Below, one piece after another: positions 7,616 through 15,670 of a DNA stretch of 36,828 bases. The stretch is from an uncultured Clostridium sp. (GTDB taxonomy: Bacteria; Bacillota; Clostridia; TANB77; CAG-508): the NCBI GenBank assembly GCA_900553405.1, contig USDF01000009.1, positions 1 through 36,828 on the forward strand, given 5' to 3'. Position numbers and translations under genes: made by a program. The number at the start of each line of letters is the position of its first letter. Position 1 is the stretch's first letter. A model generated the notes under the pieces. It did not search any database and was not told the origin of the DNA. It saw nothing but the letters and a program-made list of their open reading frames with translations.

Positions 7616-7939
7616 ATGAAGAAAAAATATTCATTTTTAATTTTATTTATTATTTATTTTTTATTCTATTTTTCTAATTTTTGTTTTGCATGGGGTGAAC
7701 CAGAATTAGTAAATAAACTAAATAAAGCATTTGAATCTATAGAAGGTTGGCTTATAAAGCTCGCAACGCCTGCAGCTGCCGTTGCTGTATGTACAGGTGC
7801 TTTTATGAAAAAATTCAGTTTTGGAGATGAAGAAAAAATTAGAACTGGAAAAAAATTAATTAAAGGTAGTTTATTTTCTTATGGATTTATTTTAGCAATT
7901 AATTTAATTCTATCTGCAATAAAATCTTTAATTAATTAA
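7616..7939 (+). CDS. VirB2/TrbC-like pilin
   Basis: 107 aa with the build of a T4SS major pilin. A signal peptide (KKKY, then a hydrophobic core to about residue 25, cleavage likely after CFA) is followed by a short mature protein with two membrane helices (about 48-65, containing TPAAAVAVCTGAF, and 83-103). A basic loop (KFSFGDEEKIRTGKK) lies between them, as in Gram-positive TrbC/VirB2 proteins. AGGAGG precedes the ATG. The 216-bp upstream spacer is almost pure AT and has no ORF. Position between coupling protein and VirB6-like gene supports the call. Confidence 0.75.
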   Translation: MKKKYSFLILFIIYFLFYFSNFCFAWGEPELVNKLNKAFESIEGWLIKLATPAAAVAVCTGAFMKKFSFGDEEKIRTGKKLIKGSLFSYGFILAINLILSAIKSLIN

Positions 7940-8005
7940 TTTTCTATTTTATTTATTTTTTTATTGATTTAATATTTACTATTTAATTATTTAAAGGAGG
8001 CTTAG

Positions 8006-8893
8006 TTGGAAAATCTTAATTATTCTAATATTACTCAAACTATTATAGATACCATTAATAATATTTTTAATACTCTATTTTCTTCCATAGATAATAATTT
8101 ATATTCTATTTTAGATAAATTATTATTTATTAATGAAGATATTTTAAAACAATCTTTTTTACAAAATTTATTAGGTACATCTTTATCTAAAAGTTTATTA
8201 ATAATTGCTAATTCTTTATTATTTGGATTTTCTCTTTATTATTGTTTTAAATTATTATTTTCCCATTTTTCATATATTGAATTAGAAAAACCTTATCAAT
8301 TTGTTTTTAAATTATTATTTTTTGGAATTTGTATGAATTATTCTTATTTTATTTGTGAAAAAATTATTTCTTTAAATTATTTAATTTCATCTTCAATTTG
8401 TGAGGTTGGAAAAAATATTTTTAATACTGATATTTCTTTTTCTAATTTAATATTAAAATTAAATTCAATAATTAGTATAGAAAAAACATCTTTTAATATT
8501 TTTAGTGTAGATGGTTTAATTAAAAGTTTTATTTCTATTGGTTTATTTAATTTGGTTTTTTCGTATTCTTTACGTTATGTTTTATTAAAAGTATTTGTTT
8601 TAATTACACCTTTTGCTTTTTTAACATTAATTAATCACTCTACATCTTGGTTTTTCAAAACATGGTTACGTGGATTTTTATCACTTTTATTATTACAATG
8701 TTTTGTTTCATTAATTTTATTAATTATTTTTTCTTTAAATTTTGATAGTAAAGATTTATTTTCAAAATTTATATATGTTGGTGGTATTTATGCTCTTTCT
8801 AAATCTAATTCTTACTTAAGAGAATTAATTGGTGGTATTTCTACAGATGTTTCAACTAATATGAATAATATTCGTACAAATTTTAGATTATAA
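8006..8893 (+). CDS. VirB6/TrbL-like inner-membrane T4SS protein
   Basis: 295 aa, starting at TTG 8006 (AAAGGAGG 8 nt upstream; no better ATG). An N-terminal region of about 60 residues is followed by about six hydrophobic helices, then a soluble tail (SNSYLRELIGGISTDVSTNM). Size and topology fit VirB6/TrbL, the polytopic inner-membrane channel component. The assignment rests on topology and gene order rather than a signature motif. Confidence 0.7.
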   Translation: MENLNYSNITQTIIDTINNIFNTLFSSIDNNLYSILDKLLFINEDILKQSFLQNLLGTSLSKSLLIIANSLLFGFSLYYCFKLLFSHFSYIELEKPYQFVFKLLFFGICMNYSYFICEKIISLNYLISSSICEVGKNIFNTDISFSNLILKLNSIISIEKTSFNIFSVDGLIKSFISIGLFNLVFSYSLRYVLLKVFVLITPFAFLTLINHSTSWFFKTWLRGFLSLLLLQCFVSLILLIIFSLNFDSKDLFSKFIYVGGIYALSKSNSYLRELIGGISTDVSTNMNNIRTNFRL

Positions 8894-8907
8894 AAGGAGA
8901 TTTTATT

Positions 8908-9192
8908 ATGAAATTTATTTTTCCTCAAAATTATTCTTTTAACACAAAATTATTTGGATTAATTGATTATCAAACAGCTATATTAAATTTATGTTGTTGG
9001 GTAATAGTTTTTATTATTACATCTTTATTAAAATTGAATTTATTTTCAAAAATTATTATTTTTATTATTACATGCTTTCCCGTTTTATTAATTTCAATAT
9101 TTGGAGTTCATCAGGAAAATATATTATATGTTTTTCATTACATTTTTTTATTTATAAAAAGACCCAAAATTTATTTATATCAAAAAGATTAA
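8908..9192 (+). CDS. PrgI/VirB3-like T4SS membrane protein
   Basis: 94 aa with two adjacent hydrophobic helices (about 24-42 and 46-68) and a C-terminal region ending in KRPKIYLYQ, the layout of Gram-positive PrgI proteins (VirB3 equivalents). The start FIFPQNYSFNTKLFGLIDYQ is also PrgI-like. VirB3 proteins work directly with VirB4. Here VirB4 is encoded about 8 kb away on the other strand, past gyrA. Confidence 0.78.
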   Translation: MKFIFPQNYSFNTKLFGLIDYQTAILNLCCWVIVFIITSLLKLNLFSKIIIFIITCFPVLLISIFGVHQENILYVFHYIFLFIKRPKIYLYQKD

Positions 9193-9227
9193 TTTACATA
9201 TTGTAAGGAATTTCCTTAAAAATCGAC

Positions 9228-9256
9228 TTGTGTTTTTGCTTGTTGCGTGATATAAT
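9228..9256 (+). promoter_or_regulatory. Extended -10 promoter of the DnaD/DnaI operon
   Basis: -35 TTGTGT (9228-9233), 17-bp spacer and -10 TATAAT (9251-9256) preceded by TGN. A 13-bp palindrome (AAGGAATTTCCTT, 9205-9217) just upstream could be an operator. The pair therefore seems to be transcribed apart from the T4SS genes. Confidence 0.7.
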
Positions 9257-9287
9257 TTTTGCAAGCTATTTAGAAAGGAGAATTATA

Positions 9288-10256
9288 ATGAAATTAGAAC
9301 AAAATGACTCACCTATGTTATTTTCAAATACAGAATTGCCAGACATTTTTTTTACAGAATATTTGTCTCAATCTAAAGGTGATTATATAAAAGTATATTT
9401 ATATATTATTTTCCTATCTAAATATGGAAAAGACGTTAAAATAAATGATTTATCTAAAAAATTAGAATTAGATTTTAAAGTCATTCAAGATGCTATTAAA
9501 TATTGGGAAGATCTCGGAGTTATTACTAAGAAAAATACCGGTTATATTATAAATAATTTGCAAGAAATTGAATTGCACAAATTGTACAAGCCTAAAGTTG
9601 CTTTATCTGCTGAAGCTCAAAAGCAAACTGCTCAAAATCAACGTCGTGCACAAGCAATTGAAAATATTAATAACGAATTTTTCCAAGGAATAATGTCTCC
9701 ATCTTGGTATAGTGATATAGAATTATGGTTTAAAAAATATAATTTTGATGAAGAAGTAATGATTGCTTTATTTAGATATTGTTTTAATCGTTCTGCATTA
9801 CATAGAAATTATATTCAAACTGTTGCAGATGCTTGGCATAGCAACAAAATACAGAATTTTAACGATTTAGATAATTATTATGCAAAACAAGAAAAATTAA
9901 ATATTTTATATAAATCAATTACTAAAAAATTAGGTTATAATAGACAATTAACACAATATGAGCAAGCATATGTGCAAAAATGGTCAATCGATTATGGATT
10001 TTCTTTTGACATAATAGAAATTGCTTTAAAGAAAACTACTTCTAAAGTTAATCCAAATTTTGATTATTTGGATAAATTATTAACCGATTGGCATGATAGA
10101 AACTTTAAGACAGTAGCAGAAATAGAAAATTTCTTATCACAATTAAAACAAAAGAAAAAAGACATTAAAGATTTAGAGAAAAAAACAGGCTATCAAAATT
10201 ATGATCAAAGAAAATATGATAATTTAGATAGTTTATATGCTAATTTTAATTTATAA
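9288..10256 (+). CDS. DnaD-domain replication initiation protein
   Basis: 322 aa. The N-terminal 90 residues form a winged-helix domain (QSKGDYIKVYLYIIFLSKYG...KDVKINDLSKKL...YWEDLGVI). Two DnaD/DnaB-like (DDBH2) helical domains follow, around 145-205 and 215-285 (FMSPSWY..IELWFKKYNF-type and YNRQLTQYEQAYVQKWSIDYGF). DnaD helps DnaA recruit the helicase-loader complex at oriC. The start is ATG 9288 with AAAGGAG; an upstream in-frame start at 9228 overlaps the promoter. It precedes the DnaI/DnaC-like loader by 9 nt. In C. difficile a similar DnaD-like/loader pair lies near the origin, which supports a chromosomal rather than plasmid role. Confidence 0.88.
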   Translation: MKLEQNDSPMLFSNTELPDIFFTEYLSQSKGDYIKVYLYIIFLSKYGKDVKINDLSKKLELDFKVIQDAIKYWEDLGVITKKNTGYIINNLQEIELHKLYKPKVALSAEAQKQTAQNQRRAQAIENINNEFFQGIMSPSWYSDIELWFKKYNFDEEVMIALFRYCFNRSALHRNYIQTVADAWHSNKIQNFNDLDNYYAKQEKLNILYKSITKKLGYNRQLTQYEQAYVQKWSIDYGFSFDIIEIALKKTTSKVNPNFDYLDKLLTDWHDRNFKTVAEIENFLSQLKQKKKDIKDLEKKTGYQNYDQRKYDNLDSLYANFNL

Positions 10257-10265
10257 GGAGTTTTT

Positions 10266-11264
10266 ATGAATTCTTCTAATTTAAAAACATTATTAACTGA
10301 ATATGAAAAGAAAAGACTTCAAGCAATTTATAGTGCTGAACAAAGAAAAATAGATTTATATAAACAAGAACCAAAATTACAACAGATAGATGACCAATTA
10401 AGTAAAACTGCTATTTCTATTTCTAAACAAATTCTTCTTTCTAAAGATTCTTCTTTATTAGAAGATTTAAATAATAAAATAGATGAATTAAAAAAAGAAA
10501 AAGAAAATATTTTACATTCACTTGGTAAAGATGATTCTTATTTAAAACCTAAATTTGAATGTTCAGATTGCAATGATACTGGTTATATTACTAATTCATA
10601 TGAAACCACAATGTGTCATTGTTTAAAACAAAAATTATTTAATTTGGAATATAATAAGTCTAATTTATCTAATTTAGAAAAAGAAAATTTTAATAATTTT
10701 TCTTTTGATTTATATTCTAATGAAGTAAATGAAGAAAAATATCATTCAAAATTATCACCTAGAAAAAATATGGAATTTATAGTTAAATTATCTCATAATT
10801 TTATAGATAATTTTGAAAATACTAATCAAAAAAATTTATTATTTACTGGAAATACTGGACTTGGAAAATCTTTTTTATCTAGCTGTATAGCAAGTGAATT
10901 ATTAAAAAAAGGAAAAACTGTACTTTATCAAACTGCACCTGTAATGCTAGATACCATTATGGATTATCGTTTTGGAAAAGAAAATACTTCAAAAGATATT
11001 TATGATAATTTATTAAATGTAGATTTATTAATTATTGATGATTTAGGAACTGAATGCATTAATAATATGAAATTTTCTGAATTATTTAATATTATTAATA
11101 CTCGTTTATTAAATAATAATAAATCTACCAAAACAATAATTTCTACTAATTTAAGTTTAGAGCGTTTATTTTCCACATACGATGAACGAATTGTGTCTCG
11201 TTTAGTTGGAAATTATGATATTTGTCATTTCTTTGGTGATGACATAAGATTTATTAAAAAATAA
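10266..11264 (+). CDS. DnaI/DnaC-like helicase loader ATPase
   Basis: 332 aa. The N-terminal half is a coiled region (about 10-85) followed by a zinc-binding motif C99-x2-C102 and C117-x-C119, typical of Clostridial DnaC/DnaI-like loaders. The AAA+ core has Walker A GNTGLGKS (195-202), Walker B LLIIDD (254-259) and a C-terminal arginine finger region (YDERIVSRL). It loads the replicative helicase DnaB/DnaC at the origin and at stalled forks. It is downstream of the DnaD-like gene in one operon that ends at a strong terminator. Confidence 0.9.
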   Translation: MNSSNLKTLLTEYEKKRLQAIYSAEQRKIDLYKQEPKLQQIDDQLSKTAISISKQILLSKDSSLLEDLNNKIDELKKEKENILHSLGKDDSYLKPKFECSDCNDTGYITNSYETTMCHCLKQKLFNLEYNKSNLSNLEKENFNNFSFDLYSNEVNEEKYHSKLSPRKNMEFIVKLSHNFIDNFENTNQKNLLFTGNTGLGKSFLSSCIASELLKKGKTVLYQTAPVMLDTIMDYRFGKENTSKDIYDNLLNVDLLIIDDLGTECINNMKFSELFNIINTRLLNNNKSTKTIISTNLSLERLFSTYDERIVSRLVGNYDICHFFGDDIRFIKK

Positions 11265-11265
11265 T

Positions 11266-11299
11266 AAAAAGTGCTTTAGCAAAAGCTAAAGCACTTTTT
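11266..11299. terminator. Bidirectional terminator between loader gene and gyrA unit
   Basis: A 15-bp perfect stem (11266-11280 with 11285-11299) and 4-A loop has T tracts on both strands. The minus-strand stem overlaps the stop codon of the 80-aa gene. Confidence 0.93.
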
Positions 11300-11540
11300 A
11301 TCTTTCTTCTTTATTTAATAAATTATTATCTTTTTGTTTTTTATTTATTAAACTCCATATATATTCTGTTAAATAATCAATATTTTCATCTGTCAATTCT
11401 TCTTTATATTTATTTGTGAATTGAATAATTGACCTACTCGTTGTATTTAATGTTATTTTAGCTAATTCATCTTGTGAATTAGCTAAAACTAAAGGATATA
11501 ATTCATTTTCAACTAATAATTTTAATTTTCTTAATTCCAT
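11298..11540 (-). CDS. 80-aa protein of unknown function downstream of gyrA
   Basis: A soluble, helical protein (ELRKLKLLVENELYPLVLAN at the start, charged C-terminus). No family is recognised. Its ATG lies 2 nt after the gyrA stop, so it is probably translationally coupled and expressed with gyrase. It ends in a terminator stem. Confidence 0.7.
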   Translation of the reverse strand: MELRKLKLLVENELYPLVLANSQDELAKITLNTTSRSIIQFTNKYKEELTDENIDYLTEYIWSLINKKQKDNNLLNKEER

Positions 11541-11542
11541 AA

Positions 11543-13993
11543 TTATTCTTTTTCCTCTTCGTCATCTTCTGGATTAATAGTTTCTATACTTACTACTTTT
11601 CCTCCATCATTTGTTCTCATTAATGTTACACCTTGTGTAGATCTACCTAATACGCTTATTTCATCTACTTTTAATCTTATAATTGTACCTTTGTCTGTAA
11701 TTAACATTACATCTTCTACACCAGTTGCAATTCTAATTCCTACTATATTTCCTGTTTTTGGTGTTACTTTATAAGTAATAACTCCTCTTCCACCTCTGTT
11801 TTGAACTCTATATTCATCTAATTCTGTTCTTTTACCGAATCCGTTTTCTGTAATAGCAAGTAATGTAGCATTTGCTTTTCCTATTATAGATTCCATTCCT
11901 ATTACTTCGTCATCATCATCTAAACGAATTCCTATTACACCTTGTGCTGTTCTTCCAACAGGACGTACATCTTTTTCTTCAAATGTAATACTCATACCTT
12001 TTTTAGTAACTAATACTACATTATCTTCTCCGTCTGTAAGTCTTACATCTATTAATTCATCTTCATCTTTTAATGTAATTCCTAATAATCCTGTTTTTCT
12101 AGAAGAATCATATTCCATTAATGGTGTTTTCTTAATTAAACCATTTTTTGTTCCCATTAATAAATATTTTCCTTCTGCAAAGTTTTGAATTGGAATAACT
12201 GCAGATATTTTTTCTCCATTATCTAATTGTAGTAAATTAACAATTGCTGTTCCTTTTGCTGTTCTACCTGCTTCTGGTATTTCATATCCTCTTAATCTGT
12301 ACAATTTTCCTTTATTACTAAAGAATAATATTGTATCATGTGTTGATGCTGTAAATATTTGTTTAATGAAATCATCTTCTTTTATTGTAGCACCTGTTAT
12401 GCCTTTTCCACCTCTTCTTTGACTCTTATATGTATCTATTGGCATTCTCTTAATATATCCAAAGTGGCTTAAAGTAACAACACATTGTTCTTCTTTTATT
12501 AAATCTTCTATTTCAAACTCACCTTCAGCAGCTGCAATTTGAGTTTTTCTTTCATCACCATATTTATCACGAATTTCAATTAATTCTTCTTTAATAATGT
12601 CGAATACTAATTTTTCACTGCTTAATACATTTCTTAAATGTTCAATTAATTCCATTAATTGTTTATATTCTTCATCTATTTTTTCACGTTGCAAACCTGA
12701 TAAAGTCTTCAATCTCATATCTAGAATTGATTGTGCTTGTATATCTGAAAGACCAAAACGTTTCATTAATCTTTCTTTTGCATCATCATAAGAATTACGT
12801 ATAATGTCAATAACTTCATCAATGTTATCTAATGCAATTTTTAATCCTTCTAAAATATGTGCTCTTGCTAATGCTTTATCTAAATCAAATTGTGTTCTAC
12901 GAAGAATAACATCTTTTCTATGTTCAATATAATATTGTAAACATTGTCTTAATGTTAATATTTTAGGTTCTCCATTTACTAATGCAAGCATTATAATTCC
13001 AAATGTTGTTTGCATTTGTGTAAATTTATATAATAGATTTAAAACAACTTGAGCATTTGCATCTCTTTTTAATTCTATTACAACTCTTACTTTATGTTCT
13101 CTATCAGATTCATCTCTTAATTCTGAAATACCTTCAATTCTTTTTTCTCTAACTAAACCTGCTATAGTTTCAATTAATTTAGCTTTATTTACTTGATATG
13201 GTAAAGAATGTACAACTATTCTTTGTTTATTACCACTCATTTCTTCTATTTCTGCTTCTGCTCTTAATGTTATTTTTCCTCTACCTGTTGTATATGCTTC
13301 TTTTATTCCTTCTCTACCTAAAATAATTCCTTCTGTAGGGAAATCTGGTCCTTTAATAATGCTCATTAATTCTTCATCTGAAACATTATCTTCTTCTATG
13401 ATTTTAATAATTCCATTTATTATTTCTGTTAAATTGTGTGGTGGTATATTTGTTGCCATACCTACAGCTATACCTGAAGATCCATTTACTAATAAAGCTG
13501 GTATTTTTGCTGGTAAAACAACTGGCTCTTGTAATCTGTCATCAAAGTTTGGCATAAAATTAACTGTATTTTTTTCTATATCTGTAAGCATTGTTTCAGC
13601 TATTTTTGACATTCTTGCTTCTGTATAACGATAAGCAGCAGCCCCATCACCATCTATAGAACCAAAGTTTCCATGTCCATCAATAAGTGGATATCTTAAT
13701 GAAAAGTCTTGTGCCATTCTTACCATTGCATCATAAACTGAACTATCTCCATGTGGATGATATCTACCTAAAACGTCTCCAACTGTTGTTGCAGATTTTC
13801 TGTATGGCTTGTCTGAAGTTAAACCATCTTGATACATTGTATATAAAATTCTTCTGTGTACAGGTTTTAAACCATCTCTAACATCTGGAAGTGCACGTGA
13901 TACAATAACACTCATAGCATAATCTATATACGCTGTTCTCATTTCTTGTTCAATGTCTCTATCTATAATCTTTCCGTCTCTATCTTCTTCCAT
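11543..13993 (-). CDS. gyrA: DNA gyrase subunit A
   Basis: 816 aa, normal family length. The breakage-reunion domain holds the active-site Tyr123 (AAYRYTEARM) and the quinolone-resistance region HPHGDSSVYD with Ser84 and Asp88, a susceptible-type pattern. The GyrA-box SQRRGGKG is present at the start of the beta-pinwheel C-terminal domain, so this is gyrase rather than topoisomerase IV. The tail is acidic (DDEEEKE). It introduces negative supercoils with GyrB. It is separated from gyrB by about 7 kb with unrelated genes, which is unusual. Confidence 0.98.
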   Translation of the reverse strand: MEEDRDGKIIDRDIEQEMRTAYIDYAMSVIVSRALPDVRDGLKPVHRRILYTMYQDGLTSDKPYRKSATTVGDVLGRYHPHGDSSVYDAMVRMAQDFSLRYPLIDGHGNFGSIDGDGAAAYRYTEARMSKIAETMLTDIEKNTVNFMPNFDDRLQEPVVLPAKIPALLVNGSSGIAVGMATNIPPHNLTEIINGIIKIIEEDNVSDEELMSIIKGPDFPTEGIILGREGIKEAYTTGRGKITLRAEAEIEEMSGNKQRIVVHSLPYQVNKAKLIETIAGLVREKRIEGISELRDESDREHKVRVVIELKRDANAQVVLNLLYKFTQMQTTFGIIMLALVNGEPKILTLRQCLQYYIEHRKDVILRRTQFDLDKALARAHILEGLKIALDNIDEVIDIIRNSYDDAKERLMKRFGLSDIQAQSILDMRLKTLSGLQREKIDEEYKQLMELIEHLRNVLSSEKLVFDIIKEELIEIRDKYGDERKTQIAAAEGEFEIEDLIKEEQCVVTLSHFGYIKRMPIDTYKSQRRGGKGITGATIKEDDFIKQIFTASTHDTILFFSNKGKLYRLRGYEIPEAGRTAKGTAIVNLLQLDNGEKISAVIPIQNFAEGKYLLMGTKNGLIKKTPLMEYDSSRKTGLLGITLKDEDELIDVRLTDGEDNVVLVTKKGMSITFEEKDVRPVGRTAQGVIGIRLDDDDEVIGMESIIGKANATLLAITENGFGKRTELDEYRVQNRGGRGVITYKVTPKTGNIVGIRIATGVEDVMLITDKGTIIRLKVDEISVLGRSTQGVTLMRTNDGGKVVSIETINPEDDEEEKE

Positions 13994-14030
13994 TTTTCTA
14001 CCTCTTTCTTTATATTTAACTTACATATGT

Positions 14031-14059
14031 ATTATACTTTAAAGAAAAAAAATATGCAA
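14031..14059 (-). promoter_or_regulatory. Promoter of gyrA
   Basis: -35 TTGCAT (14059-14054), 17-bp spacer and perfect -10 TATAAT (14036-14031) on the minus strand, 38 bp upstream of the gyrA ATG. Confidence 0.75.
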
Positions 14060-14060
14060 G

Positions 14061-14108
14061 AAAAAAAGCTAAAAAACTTAGGGAAATTTAAGTTTTTTAG
14101 CACTTTTT
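14061..14108 (-). terminator. Terminator of the DUF4160/DUF2442 unit upstream of gyrA
   Basis: A 13-bp perfect stem (14068-14080 with 14089-14101) followed on the minus strand by a run of seven T. A shorter T run on the other side may make it bidirectional. It isolates gyrA transcription from the upstream accessory genes. Confidence 0.85.
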
Positions 14109-14142
14109 TACAACATTTTTTACTTGATTTTTTATTAAAAAA

Positions 14143-14391
14143 TTACTTTACATCTTTTCCATTTTTCCATAATTCTTCACAAGATAAATCAATATTTTCA
14201 TTCCAACTTACACCATATCCACCTACATCAACTTTAACTTTTTTAAATAATTCTTCATCTTCTAATTCTTTGAATATAATCCATTTATTTAATATTGTTT
14301 TAATGTCATATTCCTTTCTTACTTTATTATCAAAATCTACTTCTATAATCATATTATCTTTAGGATAAACATTTTTTACCTTATGAAACAT
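14143..14391 (-). CDS. DUF2442 domain protein
   Basis: 82 aa. HKVKNVYPKDNMIIEVDFDN near the N-terminus, a central F-K-E-L-D-E-LF segment and VDVGGYGVSWNENIDLSCEELW at the C-terminus are the DUF2442 pattern. This family is often encoded next to DUF4160, as here (13 nt apart), and the pair is commonly predicted to be toxin-antitoxin-like, without firm proof known to me. An AGGAGG RBS precedes the ATG. Confidence 0.8.
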   Translation of the reverse strand: MFHKVKNVYPKDNMIIEVDFDNKVRKEYDIKTILNKWIIFKELEDEELFKKVKVDVGGYGVSWNENIDLSCEELWKNGKDVK

Positions 14392-14404
14392 ATTTTTCTC
14401 CTCC

Positions 14405-14659
14405 TTACAACAATGGTTTTATTTTTTTAAATTCCTGCGTATTCCATATTTGTAATAATTCTTTCCTATTTATTTTTATCCATTCTCTTACTATTTTTAA
14501 AGCTTTTGTTGGTAAGTTTCCTTCTATTTCTTCAAAATTTTTTATATTTATTGCTGAAACATATTCACCATAAAAAGCATGTATATGTGGTGGAATGTGT
14601 TCATTTTGTATAAAATACATTTTTATTGTAATTCCATAAAATTTTGATATTATTGGCAT
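14405..14659 (-). CDS. DUF4160 domain protein
   Basis: 84 aa. PIISKFYGITIKMYF, then HIPPHIHAFYGEYVSAINI with conserved paired His residues, and W-I-R-E-L at the C-terminus identify DUF4160. It lies upstream of DUF2442 in the same unit, a recurrent pairing in bacteria and a candidate toxin/antitoxin module. Which partner would be toxic cannot be told from sequence. Confidence 0.82.
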   Translation of the reverse strand: MPIISKFYGITIKMYFIQNEHIPPHIHAFYGEYVSAINIKNFEEIEGNLPTKALKIVREWIKINRKELLQIWNTQEFKKIKPLL

Positions 14660-14699
14660 CTTTTATTCTCCTTTATTCTATCATTATTAGTTAAATTTT

Positions 14700-15425
14700 T
14701 CAAGCTAATAAATTTACTAATTCTAGTTCTTCTTTACTTAAATTAAAGTCTTGTCCATTATTTTTAATTAATGTATGTAAATTTTCTATTGTTCTTGCTT
14801 GTTTAAGGGTATTTTCCATAGGTATTAATATTTTTAATTTTTCTCTAATTTTTTCATATTCTCTTTGCATACCTATAAAATCTTTATTGTTAAAATATTG
14901 TTTCCAATTATTTTCATATTTTTGTAATTTTTCTGCTGCATCTAATTGGTTTGTAAACTCTTCCTCTATTTTATTTGTTATGCTATTTAATATTATATTT
15001 TTTCCCTTTCTTATTGTATTAGTTATATTATAAGGTAATTTTCCTGTTTTATTTACTTTATTTAGTACACTATCTACTATTCCAGAAACGCTATCTATAA
15101 TTCCGCCATTTTTTATTGCTGTTTGCACTTGTGAAATATTTTCAAAATTACCTGTTACTATTCCAATTGCACTTTTGCCAAAGTCAATAGCAGAAGATAC
15201 GACTTTTTTTATTCCATTTGAAAATCCTTCTTGCATTAATGTGTTTTTTATGTCTATGACTTGTTGTTCTATGTAATCTGGAAGAAGCGCCCTTAATCCT
15301 ATATCTAAACCAAAATTTATAGTTTTCCCTAAAGTTGTTTCTATAAATTTTGTTTGATCTTCTGTTTTTATAATTTCATTTTCTTTATTTAAATTATTTT
15401 CTAAATTATTTGTTAATAAATTCAT
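14700..15425 (-). CDS. 241-aa protein of unknown function in the T4SS region
   Basis: No family recognised. The N-terminus is polar (rich in N, K and E). The middle (about 65-130) is an unusual Gly/Ser/Ile/Val-rich amphipathic stretch (e.g. SSAIDFGKSAIGIVTGNF, GGIIDSVSGIVDSVL) with no strong transmembrane helix, and the C-terminal third is coiled and charged. There is no signal peptide. AAGGAGAAAAA precedes the ATG. It lies 245 bp downstream of the CpaE-like gene with no terminator between, so it may be part of the T4SS operon, possibly a substrate or membrane-associating factor. That is only inference from position. Confidence 0.6.
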   Translation of the reverse strand: MNLLTNNLENNLNKENEIIKTEDQTKFIETTLGKTINFGLDIGLRALLPDYIEQQVIDIKNTLMQEGFSNGIKKVVSSAIDFGKSAIGIVTGNFENISQVQTAIKNGGIIDSVSGIVDSVLNKVNKTGKLPYNITNTIRKGKNIILNSITNKIEEEFTNQLDAAEKLQKYENNWKQYFNNKDFIGMQREYEKIREKLKILIPMENTLKQARTIENLHTLIKNNGQDFNLSKEELELVNLLA

Positions 15426-15670
15426 ATTTTTTCTCCTTTTTTGAATAAAATTTTTTAGAATAAATTTTTAATTATTTTTGTTTAAATTTAAATTGTCTTA
15501 TTTCTTGAATCAAATATTTATATTTTTACATATTAATTTTCTAAATATTTTTTCTTTTGTTTATCTTTGAATAAATTATATTGATTTTTAAATTATTTAT
15601 ATATTTTCTTTTGTATAATTATGAATTAAATTTCTTTGAATTAATTTTTAATTTAATTATTTATTAAATT

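Noticed and set aside
15426..15670. Repeated GAATTAAATT-like motifs as a functional iteron array
   Set aside because: Spacing and sequence are irregular and match the general low complexity of this AT-rich spacer.
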